Notes: generated from the sequence alone by a model not told the origin. 64,000 nt of DNA from CBDBJR01 sp965206445 (GCA_965206445.1 CBDBJR010000002.1:2914001-2978000); one strand, 5' to 3'. Numbered from the stretch's first letter, positions 1-9,238 are shown. Translations and numbers: made by a program.

Positions 1-620
1 GCTGGTGTGGTTGATAAAAGGTGAACAAATAGCGGCGGATGCCGTCGCGCAGGCGCACCACGGTATCGCAGGCGATCAGGGACAGCGGTGGCGAGCGGTG
101 GTGTTTGGGTTTGCGGTTTTTGCGCGTGCGGGTCAGGGGTTTGAGGCGCCCGGTGGGTGAGATACGCGCCGGAGCGTAGCGCATTTTGGGCGAGTCTTTG
201 GCGATGATGCGCCCGATGGTGGAGACGCTCGGCAGCGGAAATCGCTGTTGTGCGCACCAGCCTCGCAGCAGCATAGGGAGCTTGGCCTTGCCGAGATTGG
301 GGTAGTGGCGACGCAATTGGCGGATTTGCTGGCTCAGGGCCGGCGTGGTGGTCGGTCGCCTGCGCCGGTTGCGGGGCATAGGATTCAGGCATGAGCGCGG
401 CGGCGCTGCCGGCGTGCCGGTTGAGGGTCTGACGCCAGCGATAGAACGTGCGGATGCTGACCTTAAAGGCCTCGCTGGCAGCGATTTTGCCGTGCCGATC
501 GGAAAATTTCAGGATCGCAAGGTGGTGTTGGGCATGTTTGGAAGTCATCCCCCAAACATGCCCTGAATGGGCTACTCGGTAAAACCCCCGGATGCGGTAT
601 CCGGTATAGTGGATTTGCAT
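1..620 (-). pseudogene. IS481-like transposase, frameshifted and cut by window edge
   Basis: Reading leftward from an ATG at 618-620, the first frame gives an N-terminal helix-turn-helix region (KFSDRHGKIAASEAFKVSIR, then FYRWRQ). Near positions 370-390 the coding frame moves by one base. The second frame continues as LSQQIRQLRRHYPNLGKAKL and, close to the window edge, LIACDTVVRLRDGIRRYLFT. That last segment resembles the start of an integrase core, with the first catalytic Asp in CDT. The two-part layout fits IS481-type transposases. The C-terminal catalytic part lies outside the window. The one-base shift is inconsistent with an intact single reading frame, so I call it a relic; a programmed shift is possible but I saw no classic slippery site. 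The element's right end would fall in 621-690, but no inverted repeat could be proven. Confidence 0.7.
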
Positions 621-871
621 GGCTCTCCTCCTGGGGCGCAGTGCCAAAGGTTTCTGAACTTATGCACCCCCGTCTATCACTGTTGATCTACCGGCAGCGA
701 CTGCAAACAGCGCGGTAAAATCCGCTCAACGCCACCCCCGAGCGGCTCAATTTGATATAGTTGCCGACTCTATCAGGGCCGACCATACCAGGCCGGCAAA
801 GCGGCTGCGCTGGCAATCGTATTGCCGCACCGGGCACCCCGCCATCGACACTCCAGGCCACCATTATCGGC

Positions 872-1390
872 ATGCCACAGGATAACCCTCAGCAAGCAAC
901 CGCCCCGACCGACCGGCGCGGCTGTCGCTTCACAATACAGCCGAATGCCGCACTGCGCCGGGCCGGCTGGCACCGGCCGCTGGTTGCGCTGGTGTTGGTC
1001 AGCCTGCTGGTGGCACTGCGGTTTGCCTGGCTGGGCTATTGGGTGATATTGCCGTTTACCGTGCTGGAACTGGCCCTGCTGCTCGGCGCGGTACGGCTGA
1101 TTATGCGCCGTGAAGGCTATATGGAAACGATTACCGTCGACAACCAAACGCTGGAAATCGCGCATTCGCAACCCCAAAAAGACCGCCACTGGCGCTTCCC
1201 GACCTACTGGACGCAGGTGCGCATGCAGCCGCCCCGGCACCATTGGTACCCGCATCGACTGCTGATCGGCTACCGCAGCGAATGGGTCGAAGTCGGGCGC
1301 TGTCTGCTCGACCAGGAGCGCGAGGCGCTTGCCAATGCCCTCCGCCGGCAGGTCAGGCACGCCAAAAGCACGGTCTTCAACCCGTCCTGA
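872..1390 (+). CDS. DUF2244 membrane protein
   Basis: This 172-residue protein has two closely spaced transmembrane segments (about residues 35-75, LVALVLVSLLVALRFAWLGY followed by ILPFTVLELALLLGAVRLIM). A soluble C-terminal half follows, with ITVDNQTLEIAHSQPQKDRH. That architecture matches the DUF2244 family, which often sits beside cytochrome oxidase genes and has no established activity. An in-frame upstream start at 761 is possible, but the ATG at 872 begins the residues that resemble the family. The stop is 3 bp before the cyoE start, so the two are probably co-transcribed. Confidence 0.75.
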   Translation: MPQDNPQQATAPTDRRGCRFTIQPNAALRRAGWHRPLVALVLVSLLVALRFAWLGYWVILPFTVLELALLLGAVRLIMRREGYMETITVDNQTLEIAHSQPQKDRHWRFPTYWTQVRMQPPRHHWYPHRLLIGYRSEWVEVGRCLLDQEREALANALRRQVRHAKSTVFNPS

Positions 1391-1393
1391 CGC

Positions 1394-2302
1394 ATGCTCG
1401 AACACCTGCACAAACCGGTGGTATGGGATAAATACTGGCAGCTATGCAAGCCCAAAGTGGTGCTGCTGATTGTGTTTACCGCCGTCGTCGGCATGTTTCT
1501 CTCGACCGAATCATGGGTGCCGTTCAACGCCTGGTTCTGGGGCTCGGTCGGCATCGGCCTGGCCGCGGCGGCCGGGGCCGCCCTGAATCACTGGGTTGAC
1601 GAAGAAATCGACGCCCGCATGCAGCGCACGCAAACGCGGCCGCTGCCCGCGGGCGAGCTCAGCGGCAATCAAGCGCTGATATTCGCCCTCACCCTGGCCG
1701 CGTTGTCGATGCTGATCCTGATCGGCCTGGTCAATCTGCTCACCGCCGCCCTGACACTGGCCTCGATGATTGGCTACGCGGTGATTTATTCGATGTTCCT
1801 GAAGCACAGTACGCCGCAGAATATTGTCCTCGGCGGCGCCGCCGGCGCCACCCCGCCGGTGTTGGGCTGGTGTGCGGTCACCGGCGAGCTGCACAGCGAG
1901 GCGCTGCTGCTGTTTTTGATCATTTTTGTCTGGACGCCGCCGCATTTCTGGGCGCTGGCGATCAAACGGGTCGACGATTACGCCAATGCCGGGGTGCCGA
2001 TGCTGCCGGTTACGCACGGCATTGCCTTCACCAAGCTGCACATCCTGCTGTATACGCTGCTGCTGGTGGTGGTCACCCTGTTCCCGTTCCTGGTATTTAT
2101 GAGCGGCAAACTGTACCTGGCCGGCGCATTGGCGCTGGGCATCGGCTTCGTCTATCATGCCGTCAGGCTGTATCGCTCCGAAGGCGATGCGTATGCGATG
2201 AAGACGTTTGGCTACTCGATCTTTTACCTGAGCGCCTTGTTCGGCTTTTTATTGCTGGATCACTATGCCAGAATTATTATCCGGGCATATTTTCTAGACT
2301 GA
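1394..2302 (+). CDS. cyoE: Protoheme IX farnesyltransferase (haem O synthase)
   Basis: This is a UbiA-superfamily prenyltransferase of 302 residues that converts haem B to haem O in the inner membrane, the first step toward the haem A of the oxidase encoded just downstream. The first Asp-rich motif is NHWVDEEIDARMQRTQTRPL near residues 66-85. The conserved loop after it contains FVWTPPHFWALAIKRVDDYA. About nine hydrophobic segments are visible. In many gammaproteobacteria this gene (ctaB) lies after ctaA at the far end of the oxidase operon; here it is at the front. Its stop codon overlaps the start of the next gene (TGATG). Confidence 0.93.
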   Translation: MLEHLHKPVVWDKYWQLCKPKVVLLIVFTAVVGMFLSTESWVPFNAWFWGSVGIGLAAAAGAALNHWVDEEIDARMQRTQTRPLPAGELSGNQALIFALTLAALSMLILIGLVNLLTAALTLASMIGYAVIYSMFLKHSTPQNIVLGGAAGATPPVLGWCAVTGELHSEALLLFLIIFVWTPPHFWALAIKRVDDYANAGVPMLPVTHGIAFTKLHILLYTLLLVVVTLFPFLVFMSGKLYLAGALALGIGFVYHAVRLYRSEGDAYAMKTFGYSIFYLSALFGFLLLDHYARIIIRAYFLD

Positions 2303-2538
2303 TGGCCCATCTACCGCCGCACAAACCGCCGTCGGGGGCGAAAAAATCGACCGTTTCACCGCTGTCAATCGTCAAGAGCGTATTGGCGGGGTTTATCGGC
2401 ATCCAAACCGAAGCCAACAGAAAACGGGATTTCGAAAGCGGCAAATTCTGGCATTTTGTCGTCGCCGGCCTGGTGTTTGTGGGCATATTTATGCTCCTCA
2501 TCTGGGCTGCGGTGCAGTATCTGATTGCCAGTGCCTGA
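2302..2538 (+). CDS. DUF2970 single-pass membrane protein
   Basis: This 78-residue protein has the pattern VKSVLAGFIGIQTEANRKRD then a single C-terminal transmembrane helix (FVVAGLVFVGIFMLLIWAAV), which is the DUF2970 signature. Family members are found near cytochrome oxidase and haem genes in beta- and gammaproteobacteria; their role is not known. The ATG overlaps the cyoE stop, implying translational coupling. Confidence 0.8.
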   Translation: MAHLPPHKPPSGAKKSTVSPLSIVKSVLAGFIGIQTEANRKRDFESGKFWHFVVAGLVFVGIFMLLIWAAVQYLIASA

Positions 2539-2662
2539 GTTGCCGCCCCGGCGGCAGGCGGTTGCGGGCCGGGCCGGTCGGCGGCGCTGTGCCGGATAGC
2601 CGACGGCCCGCGCCGCGAAGATTTTATTGGTTTGAGTTGGCCATTCAGGGCCACTTTGGCGA

Positions 2663-2668
2663 TATAAT
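2663..2668 (+). promoter_or_regulatory. Probable -10 element for the oxidase operon
   Basis: A perfect TATAAT stands in the 217-bp gap before ctaC, 88 bp upstream of its start codon. No good -35 box lies at 17 bp (GCCATT is there), so the assignment rests on the -10 and its position. Confidence 0.4.
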
Positions 2669-2755
2669 ACGACCGCTCGGGCATGTTGCCGCGCTATCGT
2701 GAATCCCGTTTGCAGGACGACACCTTTCTCATTCAGCCGAAGCCGCACCCATCAC

Positions 2756-3892
2756 ATGACCACCGCGAAAGCTACTTTACACTGCCTGCTGACCGCACTG
2801 CTGACACTGGCCGCCGACACCGCAGGCGCCGACTGGCAGCTCAACCTGCCCCGCGGGGTGACCGAAATCAGCCATACGGTCTATGGCATGCACATGTTTG
2901 TCATCTATATATGTGCCGTCATCGGCGTGGTGGTGTTCGGTGCGATGGCGGTCAGCATTGTCAGGCACCGCAAATCACGCGGCGTCGTGCCGGCCGCTTT
3001 TCATGAAAATATCGTGGCCGAGCTGACCTGGACGGTGATTCCGTTTGTGATCCTGATTGCGATGGCAATCCCGGCGGCCAAAGTCCTGATCAAAATGGAA
3101 GACACCGGCAATGCCGACCTGACGGTCAAAGTGACCGGCTATCAGTGGAAATGGCAGTACGAATATCTCGACAGCGGGCTGCAATTTTTCAGCAATCTGG
3201 ATGAAAACAGCCGTCAGGCCGCGGCTCTGAATTCCGGTATCGACGTGGCCGGGGTGGAGAACTACCTGCTCGAGGTGGACAAGCCGCTGGTGCTGCCGAT
3301 TGGCAAAAAGATTCGCTTCCTGCTGACCTCGAATGATGTGATTCATGCCTGGTGGATACCGGATTTTGCCATCAAGAAGGACGCCATCCCCGGCTTTATC
3401 AATCAGATGTGGACGATAATCGATCAGCCGGGCACCTACCGCGGGCAGTGCGCCGAGTTGTGCGGCAGGAATCACGGCTATATGCCGATTGTGGTCGAAG
3501 CGGTGCCCGAAGATGAATTCGATCAATGGCTGGTCGCGCAGCAGCAGTTGGCCGCGCTCGAAGCGGAGTCGAGCGACCGCGAATGGAGCGCGGCGGAGTT
3601 GATGGAGCGGGGCGAAAAAGCCTACCAAAGTAACTGCGTGGCCTGCCATCAGTCGAACGGCCAGGGCATTCCCGGCGCGTTTCCGGCGCTGGCTGGGAAT
3701 CAAGCCATGCTGGATAACCTGGCCGGGCATATCGACAGCGTGCTGAACGGCGTCCCCGGCAGCGCGATGCAGGCATTCGGTGCGCAGTTGAACGACGTTG
3801 ACCTGGCCGCCATCATCACCTACGAGCGCAATGCGTGGGGCAATGACAGCGGTGATGTGGTGCAGCCGGCGACAATCAAGGCGGCGCGGTGA
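2756..3892 (+). CDS. ctaC: Cytochrome c oxidase subunit II with fused cytochrome c domain
   Basis: This subunit receives electrons from cytochrome c and passes them through the dinuclear CuA centre. An N-terminal signal peptide (LLTALLTLAADTAGA) is followed by two transmembrane helices. The CuA ligands are visible in DVIHAWWIPDFAIKK and in CAELCGRNHGYM (C-x3-C-x3-H-x2-M). The extra C-terminal domain has the haem c motif CVACH near residue 303, making this a caa3-like subunit II of 378 residues. The ATG at 2756 was chosen because the signal peptide follows directly; an upstream in-frame ATG at 2699 would add 19 non-signal residues. Confidence 0.95.
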   Translation: MTTAKATLHCLLTALLTLAADTAGADWQLNLPRGVTEISHTVYGMHMFVIYICAVIGVVVFGAMAVSIVRHRKSRGVVPAAFHENIVAELTWTVIPFVILIAMAIPAAKVLIKMEDTGNADLTVKVTGYQWKWQYEYLDSGLQFFSNLDENSRQAAALNSGIDVAGVENYLLEVDKPLVLPIGKKIRFLLTSNDVIHAWWIPDFAIKKDAIPGFINQMWTIIDQPGTYRGQCAELCGRNHGYMPIVVEAVPEDEFDQWLVAQQQLAALEAESSDREWSAAELMERGEKAYQSNCVACHQSNGQGIPGAFPALAGNQAMLDNLAGHIDSVLNGVPGSAMQAFGAQLNDVDLAAIITYERNAWGNDSGDVVQPATIKAAR

Positions 3893-3926
3893 CGGCGTCA
3901 ACCCAAACGTACTTTATCCTGCGCCA

Positions 3927-4148
3927 ATGAGCACACTTTCGATGCAAACCCACGAGTTCATCAAAGCACTTGCCGGTGTCGGCTTGACCGGGAAGCAAGC
4001 CGAGATGGTCGACGGCAAGCTGGCAACCAAACAGGACCTGGTGCTGCTGCGCAAGGGCTTGACCTTGAAGCCGGGTGGGTTGTATATGGTCAGTCTGGTC
4101 GCTACGGTGGGTATTATTCTCTCGCTGTTGCCGATGATGCTGCGATAG
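3927..4148 (+). CDS. Small protein with C-terminal membrane anchor
   Basis: This 73-residue protein lies between subunits II and I of the oxidase. It starts with a polar stretch (HEFIKALAGVGLTGKQAEMV, then DGKLATKQDL) and ends in a single hydrophobic helix (GLYMVSLVATVGIILSLLPM). The arrangement recalls short DUF1640/CCDC90-like proteins, but it is too short to assign with certainty. A second in-frame ATG lies at 3942. Its position inside the operon suggests a role in oxidase assembly or stability; that is inference. Confidence 0.55.
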   Translation: MSTLSMQTHEFIKALAGVGLTGKQAEMVDGKLATKQDLVLLRKGLTLKPGGLYMVSLVATVGIILSLLPMMLR

Positions 4149-4219
4149 ATGGCACAATCTCACGAAACGATCGAACCGAATTTACGCCGAATCCAACAAC
4201 TTTTTTCCAGAAAAACCTC

Positions 4220-5800
4220 ATGAACGCTTACGCAACCCACGTCGACGACCACGACCACCACGGCCCGCCGCCCGGATTGATGCGCTGGGTGCTGACAACC
4301 AACCATAAAGATATCGGCACGCTGTATCTGTTTTTTTCACTGCTGATGTTCTTTATCGGCGGCTTTATGGCGCTGATTATCCGCACCGAGCTGTTTCAAC
4401 CGGGGTTGCAGGTGGTCGAACCGCATTTTTTCAATCAGATGACGACGATGCACGCGCTGATCATGATCTTCGGCGTGGTCATGCCGGCGTTTGTCGGGCT
4501 GGCCAACTGGATGATGCCGATTATGATCGGCGCGCCGGATATGGCGCTGCCGCGGATGAACAACTGGAGCTTCTGGCTGCTGCCGTTCGGGTTTGGCATC
4601 ATGCTGTCCACGCTGTTCATGGAGGGCGGCGGGCCGGCGGCCGGCTGGACGCTGTATCCGCCGCTGTCATTGCAGGGCGGCGATAGTCTGCCGTGGCTGA
4701 TATTTTCCATTCATATCCTCGGCGTGTCGTCGATCATGGGCGCCATCAACATTGTCGCCACCATCATGAATCTGCGGGCGCCCGGCATGACCTATATGAA
4801 AATGCCGCTGTTCGTCTGGACCTGGTTCATCACCGCCTACCTGTTGATTGCGGTCATGCCGGTACTGGCCGGCGCGGTCACGATGCTGCTGACCGATAAA
4901 TTTTTCGGCACCAGCTTTTTCAACGCAGCCGGCGGCGGCGACCCGGTGATGTTTCAACATATCTTCTGGTTTTTTGGCCATCCCGAGGTGTATATCCTGA
5001 TTCTGCCGTCGTTCGGCATCGTTTCGGAAATCATCCCGACCTTCGCCCGCAAGCCGCTGTTTGGCTACGCCTCGATGGTGTACGCCACCTCGGCGATTGC
5101 CTTTCTGTCGTTCATTGTCTGGGCGCACCACATGTTTACCGTCGGCATGCCGCTGGTCGGCGAATTGTTTTTTATGTTCACCACGATGCTGATTGCCGTG
5201 CCGACCGGCGTGAAAGTGTTTAACTGGGTCTCCACCATGTGGCGCGGCGCGATGACGTTTGAAACCCCGATGCTGTTTGCGCTCGGGTTTGTCGTCATGT
5301 TCACGATTGGCGGCTTCTCCGGCCTGATGCTGGCGATGACACCGATCGATTTTCAATACCATGACACCTATTTCGTGGTTGCCCACTTCCATTATGTGCT
5401 GGTGCCCGGCGCCATTTTCGGCATCATCGCGGCGGTCTACTACTGGCTGCCGAAATGGACCGGTAACATGTACCACGAGGGGCTTGGCAAAACGCATTTC
5501 TGGGTTTCCACAATCTTTGTCAATGTGCTGTTCTTCCCGATGCACTTCGTCGGTCTGGCCGGCATGCCGCGGCGCATCCCGGACTATGCGGTGCAGTTTG
5601 CCGATTTCAACATGATCGCGTCCATCGGTGCATTCGGGTTTGGCTTTGCGCAACTGCTGTTTGTGGTGCTGGTGATTCGCTGCATTCGCGGCGGCAAGAA
5701 AGCCGATGACCGGGTCTGGGAAGGCGCCCGGGGACTGGAATGGACGCTGAGCTCACCGCCGCCCTATCACTCTTTCAGCGAGCAGCCGACGATTAAATAA
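4220..5800 (+). CDS. ctaD: Cytochrome c oxidase subunit I
   Basis: This is the catalytic haem-copper subunit, 526 residues and about twelve transmembrane helices. Ligand motifs are all present: TTMHALIMIFGVVMPA (low-spin haem His), FFGHPEVYILILPSFG (CuB His with the cross-linked Tyr), AHHMFTVGM (CuB pair) and HDTYFVVAHFHYVL (haem ligands). The GHPEVY motif marks an A-type oxidase. It reduces O2 to water at the inner membrane and pumps protons. It follows the small membrane protein by 71 bp and precedes a micro-ORF and cox11. Confidence 0.97.
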   Translation: MNAYATHVDDHDHHGPPPGLMRWVLTTNHKDIGTLYLFFSLLMFFIGGFMALIIRTELFQPGLQVVEPHFFNQMTTMHALIMIFGVVMPAFVGLANWMMPIMIGAPDMALPRMNNWSFWLLPFGFGIMLSTLFMEGGGPAAGWTLYPPLSLQGGDSLPWLIFSIHILGVSSIMGAINIVATIMNLRAPGMTYMKMPLFVWTWFITAYLLIAVMPVLAGAVTMLLTDKFFGTSFFNAAGGGDPVMFQHIFWFFGHPEVYILILPSFGIVSEIIPTFARKPLFGYASMVYATSAIAFLSFIVWAHHMFTVGMPLVGELFFMFTTMLIAVPTGVKVFNWVSTMWRGAMTFETPMLFALGFVVMFTIGGFSGLMLAMTPIDFQYHDTYFVVAHFHYVLVPGAIFGIIAAVYYWLPKWTGNMYHEGLGKTHFWVSTIFVNVLFFPMHFVGLAGMPRRIPDYAVQFADFNMIASIGAFGFGFAQLLFVVLVIRCIRGGKKADDRVWEGARGLEWTLSSPPPYHSFSEQPTIK

Positions 5801-5835
5801 TCGCCGGCCATGCGCGGATAAATCCAGCGGGTAAA

Positions 5836-5934
5836 TTGGACAAAAACGTCAAAACAACTGTGCTGATTTTGTTTGCCGTCGTGCTGGCATTTTATTTCGG
5901 CTTCATATTGCTGGGTGTGCGCGCCGCACTATGA
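5836..5934 (+). CDS. Candidate 32-residue oxidase assembly micro-protein (TTG start)
   Basis: Starting from TTG at 5836, this frame encodes a short basic N-terminus (DKNVKTT) followed by one hydrophobic helix (VLILFAVVLAFYFGFILLGV) and RAAL. Similar single-helix micro-proteins occur between subunit I and Cox11 genes in many proteobacteria and are named cytochrome oxidase small assembly protein. The position and shape match; there is no ATG, so the start is uncertain. Confidence 0.5.
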   Translation: MDKNVKTTVLILFAVVLAFYFGFILLGVRAAL

Positions 5935-5992
5935 GCATGGTTGCAATTGCCGGATTATCCGCCCACAGACGCCGACCCGGCGCCAGATCGAG

Positions 5993-6526
5993 ATGAACAT
6001 GCAGCCCAAAAACAAACTCGCGCTCCTGTTTTTACTGCCGGTATTGATGTTCGGCTTTGGCTACCTGATGGTGCCGATTTATAACGTGTTTTGCGACCTG
6101 ACCGGGTTGAATGGCAAAACCGGGGCGATTTCCACCGCCCAGGCGGCCAATCTGGCAATCGATCGAGAGCGCCGGATCAAGGTTGAATTCATTGCCACGT
6201 TGAACCAACAGGCCGAGTGGGATTTTGGGCCCGCAGTCGCCAGCATGATGGTGCATCCGGGGCAGCAATACAAAACCCATTTTTACGCCCGCAATCAACG
6301 CAGCCGGGCCGTTGTCGGGCAGGCGATACCGAGTGTCGCCCCCGGCCGAGCGGCAACCCATTTCAACAAAACCGAGTGCTTCTGCTTTAACCAGCAACAG
6401 TTTGCACCGCTCGAATCCCGTGACCTGCCACTGGTCTTTGTCGTCGACCCGGATATTCCCGCCGACATAGAGACCGTGACGCTATCGTACACGCTGTTCG
6501 ATATTCAACCGCAGCAAATCAACTGA
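5993..6526 (+). CDS. ctaG: Cytochrome c oxidase assembly protein Cox11/CtaG (CuB insertion)
   Basis: This 177-residue protein has one N-terminal membrane helix (LALLFLLPVLMFGFGYLMVP) and a periplasmic domain. It ends with the diagnostic copper motif CFCFNQQQFAPLESRDLPL near residue 126. Cox11 delivers copper to the CuB site of subunit I. I placed the start at 5993 (ATGAACATG) because the membrane helix begins a few residues later; the upstream in-frame extension has no family resemblance. Confidence 0.93.
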   Translation: MNMQPKNKLALLFLLPVLMFGFGYLMVPIYNVFCDLTGLNGKTGAISTAQAANLAIDRERRIKVEFIATLNQQAEWDFGPAVASMMVHPGQQYKTHFYARNQRSRAVVGQAIPSVAPGRAATHFNKTECFCFNQQQFAPLESRDLPLVFVVDPDIPADIETVTLSYTLFDIQPQQIN

Positions 6527-6566
6527 ACCCGGCGCTACCCAACCCCACCGCAGACGAAAAAAAACC

Positions 6567-7432
6567 ATGGCACAAGCAATCAATCGCTCCTACTTTGTCC
6601 CGCACGCAGCGTATTGGCCGCTGACCGGCTCCGTCGGTGTCACCCTGCTGCTCGGCGGCTTTGCGTCCCACCTGAACCAAACCGACTACGGCTGGATGCT
6701 GATGCTGGCCGGCCTGGCGGTGCTGATTGTCATGCTGTTCGGCTGGTTTGGCACCGTTATCCGGGAAAGCGAAGCCGGCATCTATAAAACCTGGGAAGAC
6801 CAGTCCTTTCGGCTCGGCATGTGCTGGTTCATATTTTCCGAAGTGATGTTTTTTGCGGCATTTTTCGGCGCTTTGTTCTACGCCGACAGCTATCGGTGCC
6901 GTGGCTGCTGGGCGACGGCAGTGATACCGAAACCCACCTGCAGCTGTGGAACAACTTCACCGAAGTGTGGCCAACCAACGGCCCGGAAAATCACGGCGAC
7001 AGCGACTTCCACATGGGCTGGTGGCCGCTGCCGTTCATCAATACCGTGATCCTGCTGACCTCGGGCGTGACTGTCACCTGGGCGCATCATGCGGTCAAAG
7101 TCAACCACCGCCGACAATTCATTGCCGGTCTGGTGCTGACCGTTATACTCGGCTTTTTGTTTGTGTTCCTGCAAGCGGTGGAGTATCAGGAGGCCTACCA
7201 TGAAGGCATGACGCTGGCCAGCGGCATCTACGGCTCGACCTTTTTCATGCTGACCGGCTTCCACGGCCTGCACGTGTCGCTGGGGGCCATCGTGCTGCTG
7301 GTGGTTACGCTGCGGGCGATGGCCGGCCATTTCACCCCGGGCCGGCATTTTGCCTTCGAGGCGGCCGCCTGGTATTGGCATTTTGTCGACGTGGTCTGGC
7401 TGGGATTGTTTATTTTTGTCTATATCCTGTAG
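6567..7432 (+). CDS. ctaE: Cytochrome c oxidase subunit III, interrupted by a frameshift
   Basis: The first frame (from 6567) encodes NRSYFVPHAAYWPLTGSVGV through FIFSEVMFFAAFFGALFYAD. The second frame resumes with QLSVPWLLGDGSDTETHLQL and runs to the end with FHGLHVSLGAIVLLVVTLRA and WYWHFVDVVWLGLFIFVYIL. Joined, they give a normal subunit III of about 288 residues with seven helices. The frames differ by one missing base between about 6882 and 6896, and no slippery heptamer is visible there. Because everything else is intact, this may be an assembly or read error, or a very recent mutation in an otherwise essential subunit. Confidence 0.85.
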
Positions 7433-7498
7433 CGGCGCCCGGCTCGAGTGCCCCCAGGTGCCGAGGCAATCGCGTGACGGTCGGGGTTGCCGCGTACG

Positions 7499-7729
7499 CT
7501 AACGGCCAAAATCATGCGGCTCGATCAAGCCCAGCTGGATACCGACAAACAACAGCCCCATCAGCAACAAAGACAAACCGATCCGAATACCGAGCGATTT
7601 AACAATCCGGGTGGCATCGCCGGTGTCTCTGGCCAGAAAATACAGCGCCGTGAACAGACTGCCGACAATGAACAGCAGCAGCGTTACAATCACCAATTTG
7701 AACCATAACACGTGTGCTATTCCGGCCAA
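7499..7729 (-). CDS. DUF2909 twin-helix membrane protein
   Basis: This 76-residue protein has two transmembrane helices (LVIVTLLLFIVGSLFTALYF and GLSLLLMGLLFVGIQLGLIE) separated by a short basic loop. That is the DUF2909 (twin transmembrane) pattern, typically located between subunit III and SURF1 and often encoded on the opposite strand, as here. Function is unknown. Its 5' end overlaps the upstream part of the SURF1 frame, which bears on the SURF1 start. Confidence 0.75.
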   Translation of the reverse strand: MAGIAHVLWFKLVIVTLLLFIVGSLFTALYFLARDTGDATRIVKSLGIRIGLSLLLMGLLFVGIQLGLIEPHDFGR

Positions 7730-8459
7730 TCAATCCTCTACACAGCCACCGTTTCGGGCCGCCTTGAAACCTGATTATAGCGCTATTTTATTTTTCTCCG
7801 GCCTGTCTTTGCTGATCGGGCTGGGCGGCTGGCAGTTGAGCAGGGGCTTTGAAAAACACGCGCTCAAACAGGCCTGGGACACGCGCAAGCAGCGGGTAAT
7901 GCAGATTAAAAGTGCGGCGGAAATTCGTCCGCTGGCGTATCAGGAAGTGATTTTGCACGGTGAATGGCAACCCGCCCGCTGGTTCCTGCTCGACAACCGT
8001 GTGCACCAAAACCAAATCGGCTTCGATGTGCTGAACGTGTTCCGGCTGCACAGCGGCGACAACCTGCTGGTCAATCGCGGCTGGGTCGGCACACATGACC
8101 CGCGGCTGCCCCGCCTGGGCGAGCGGCTGGTACGCGGCCCGACACAGATTGCCGGCGTGCTGTACCGACCCGAAAAAGGCTTTACGCTGGGGCCGGCCTA
8201 TACCGATCAGGCTGCCTGGCCGCGGGTGATTCAGTATTTCGACCCCGCGGCGCTGGCGACGGCATTGGCGGCGCCGCTGTCACCCTCGATGCTGGTACTG
8301 AACCCGGACACCGACGCCGCACTGGTACCGCGCTGGCGCCCCGGCACCATTTCCGCCGCCCGGCATTACGGCTATACGCTGCAATGGTGGGGGCTGGCCG
8401 CGGTGCTGTGCGTTTTCGGCTGCATCTGGCGACGGCAGAAAAACGACCCGAAAGCATGA
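7668..8459 (+). CDS. SURF1 family oxidase biogenesis protein
   Basis: SURF1 proteins help insert haem A into subunit I. The sequence shows an N-terminal helix with GLGGWQLSRGFEKHALKQAW, the conserved block HGEWQPARWFLLDNRVHQNQ, LLVNRGWVGTHDPRLPRLG and a second C-terminal helix (GYTLQWWGLAAVLCVFG). The start is uncertain. GTG 7611, ATG 7668, TTG 7698 and TTG 7764 are all in frame; the family-like region begins at about residue 33 of this version, so the TTG at 7764 would give a protein of more typical length. The stop overlaps the next start (ATGA). Confidence 0.88.
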   Translation: MNSSSVTITNLNHNTCAIPANQSSTQPPFRAALKPDYSAILFFSGLSLLIGLGGWQLSRGFEKHALKQAWDTRKQRVMQIKSAAEIRPLAYQEVILHGEWQPARWFLLDNRVHQNQIGFDVLNVFRLHSGDNLLVNRGWVGTHDPRLPRLGERLVRGPTQIAGVLYRPEKGFTLGPAYTDQAAWPRVIQYFDPAALATALAAPLSPSMLVLNPDTDAALVPRWRPGTISAARHYGYTLQWWGLAAVLCVFGCIWRRQKNDPKA

Positions 8460-9064
8460 ACACACCCACCAAAACCCGACTCACGCGCAGCCGCCTGCAA
8501 CTGCTGCTGGTGCTCGGCTGTTTTTTCGCACCGCTGGTCGTGGCCATCACCGGCTACTACGGCTTTGAGGCGCCATTGGCGCCGGTAAAACAAACCAACC
8601 ATGCCGTACTCATATCGCCGGTCAGCGTACTGCGTGATTTTTCACAACCGGATATCGACGGCCAGCGGCTGGACCTGGACAGCCTGCGCCGGCGCTGGAC
8701 CATCGTACATCGGCTTGGCGGCCAGTGCGCACAGCGCTGTCGCACCGCCCTGTACAATACCCGGCAAGCCCGGCTGGCGCTGGGCAAGGACGCCCATCGT
8801 GTACAGCGCCTCATCTTATCCCCCAATGCCACGTTGCTGACCGAGCTGGCCGCCGAACAGCCCGACTCCAAACGCGCATTGCTGCTCAATAACGGTCTCG
8901 GCCAGCAACTGGAATCGATTTTTCGACAGCACGGCATGACCGCCGATGACGCCGTTTTGATCGACCCGCTGGGCAACGTCATGCTGTCGATCCCGCAGCA
9001 TCTCAACCCCAGCCTGCTGATCAAAGATCTGAAAAAATTACTGAAAGTTTCACGCATCGGCTGA
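8456..9064 (+). CDS. SCO-like membrane-anchored thioredoxin-fold protein
   Basis: This 202-residue protein has an N-terminal membrane helix (LLLVLGCFFAPLVVAITGYY) and a thioredoxin-like domain with the CxxxC motif CAQRC near residue 98, as in SCO copper chaperones. The ATG overlaps the SURF1 stop (ATGA). In related operons a protein of this type stands between SURF1 and ctaA (haem A synthase). Here the next gene is not ctaA. Metal binding is inferred from the CxxxC; the distal His of true SCO proteins was not located. Confidence 0.65.
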   Translation: MNTPTKTRLTRSRLQLLLVLGCFFAPLVVAITGYYGFEAPLAPVKQTNHAVLISPVSVLRDFSQPDIDGQRLDLDSLRRRWTIVHRLGGQCAQRCRTALYNTRQARLALGKDAHRVQRLILSPNATLLTELAAEQPDSKRALLLNNGLGQQLESIFRQHGMTADDAVLIDPLGNVMLSIPQHLNPSLLIKDLKKLLKVSRIG

Positions 9065-9198
9065 GGTTGGAACGGTCGCTATGTCTCTAAAACCGCCCGA
9101 GCAACCGGCAGCCCATCCTGCTGACGAGGCCCCCGGCGGCGCACTGCCCGCCCGCTGTCATCGATACAAGAGGGGTAGCAATTTATGCCGAAAATTGG

Positions 9199-9238
9199 TA
9201 TACCCCATCCTCAATCCAACTTTTTGAAAAGGGGTATA
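9199..9238 (+). promoter_or_regulatory. Inverted repeat covering the ribosome binding site of the Gly-rich gene
   Basis: TATACCCC (9199-9206) pairs exactly with GGGGTATA (9231-9238), leaving a 24-nt loop. The right arm contains the GGGG that would serve as ribosome binding site for the ATG at 9241, so the hairpin could hide it. An 18-codon frame (ATG at 9185, TGA at 9239-9241) runs through the hairpin and its stop overlaps the next start. Translation of it could open the stem. This mechanism is inference. Confidence 0.4.
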
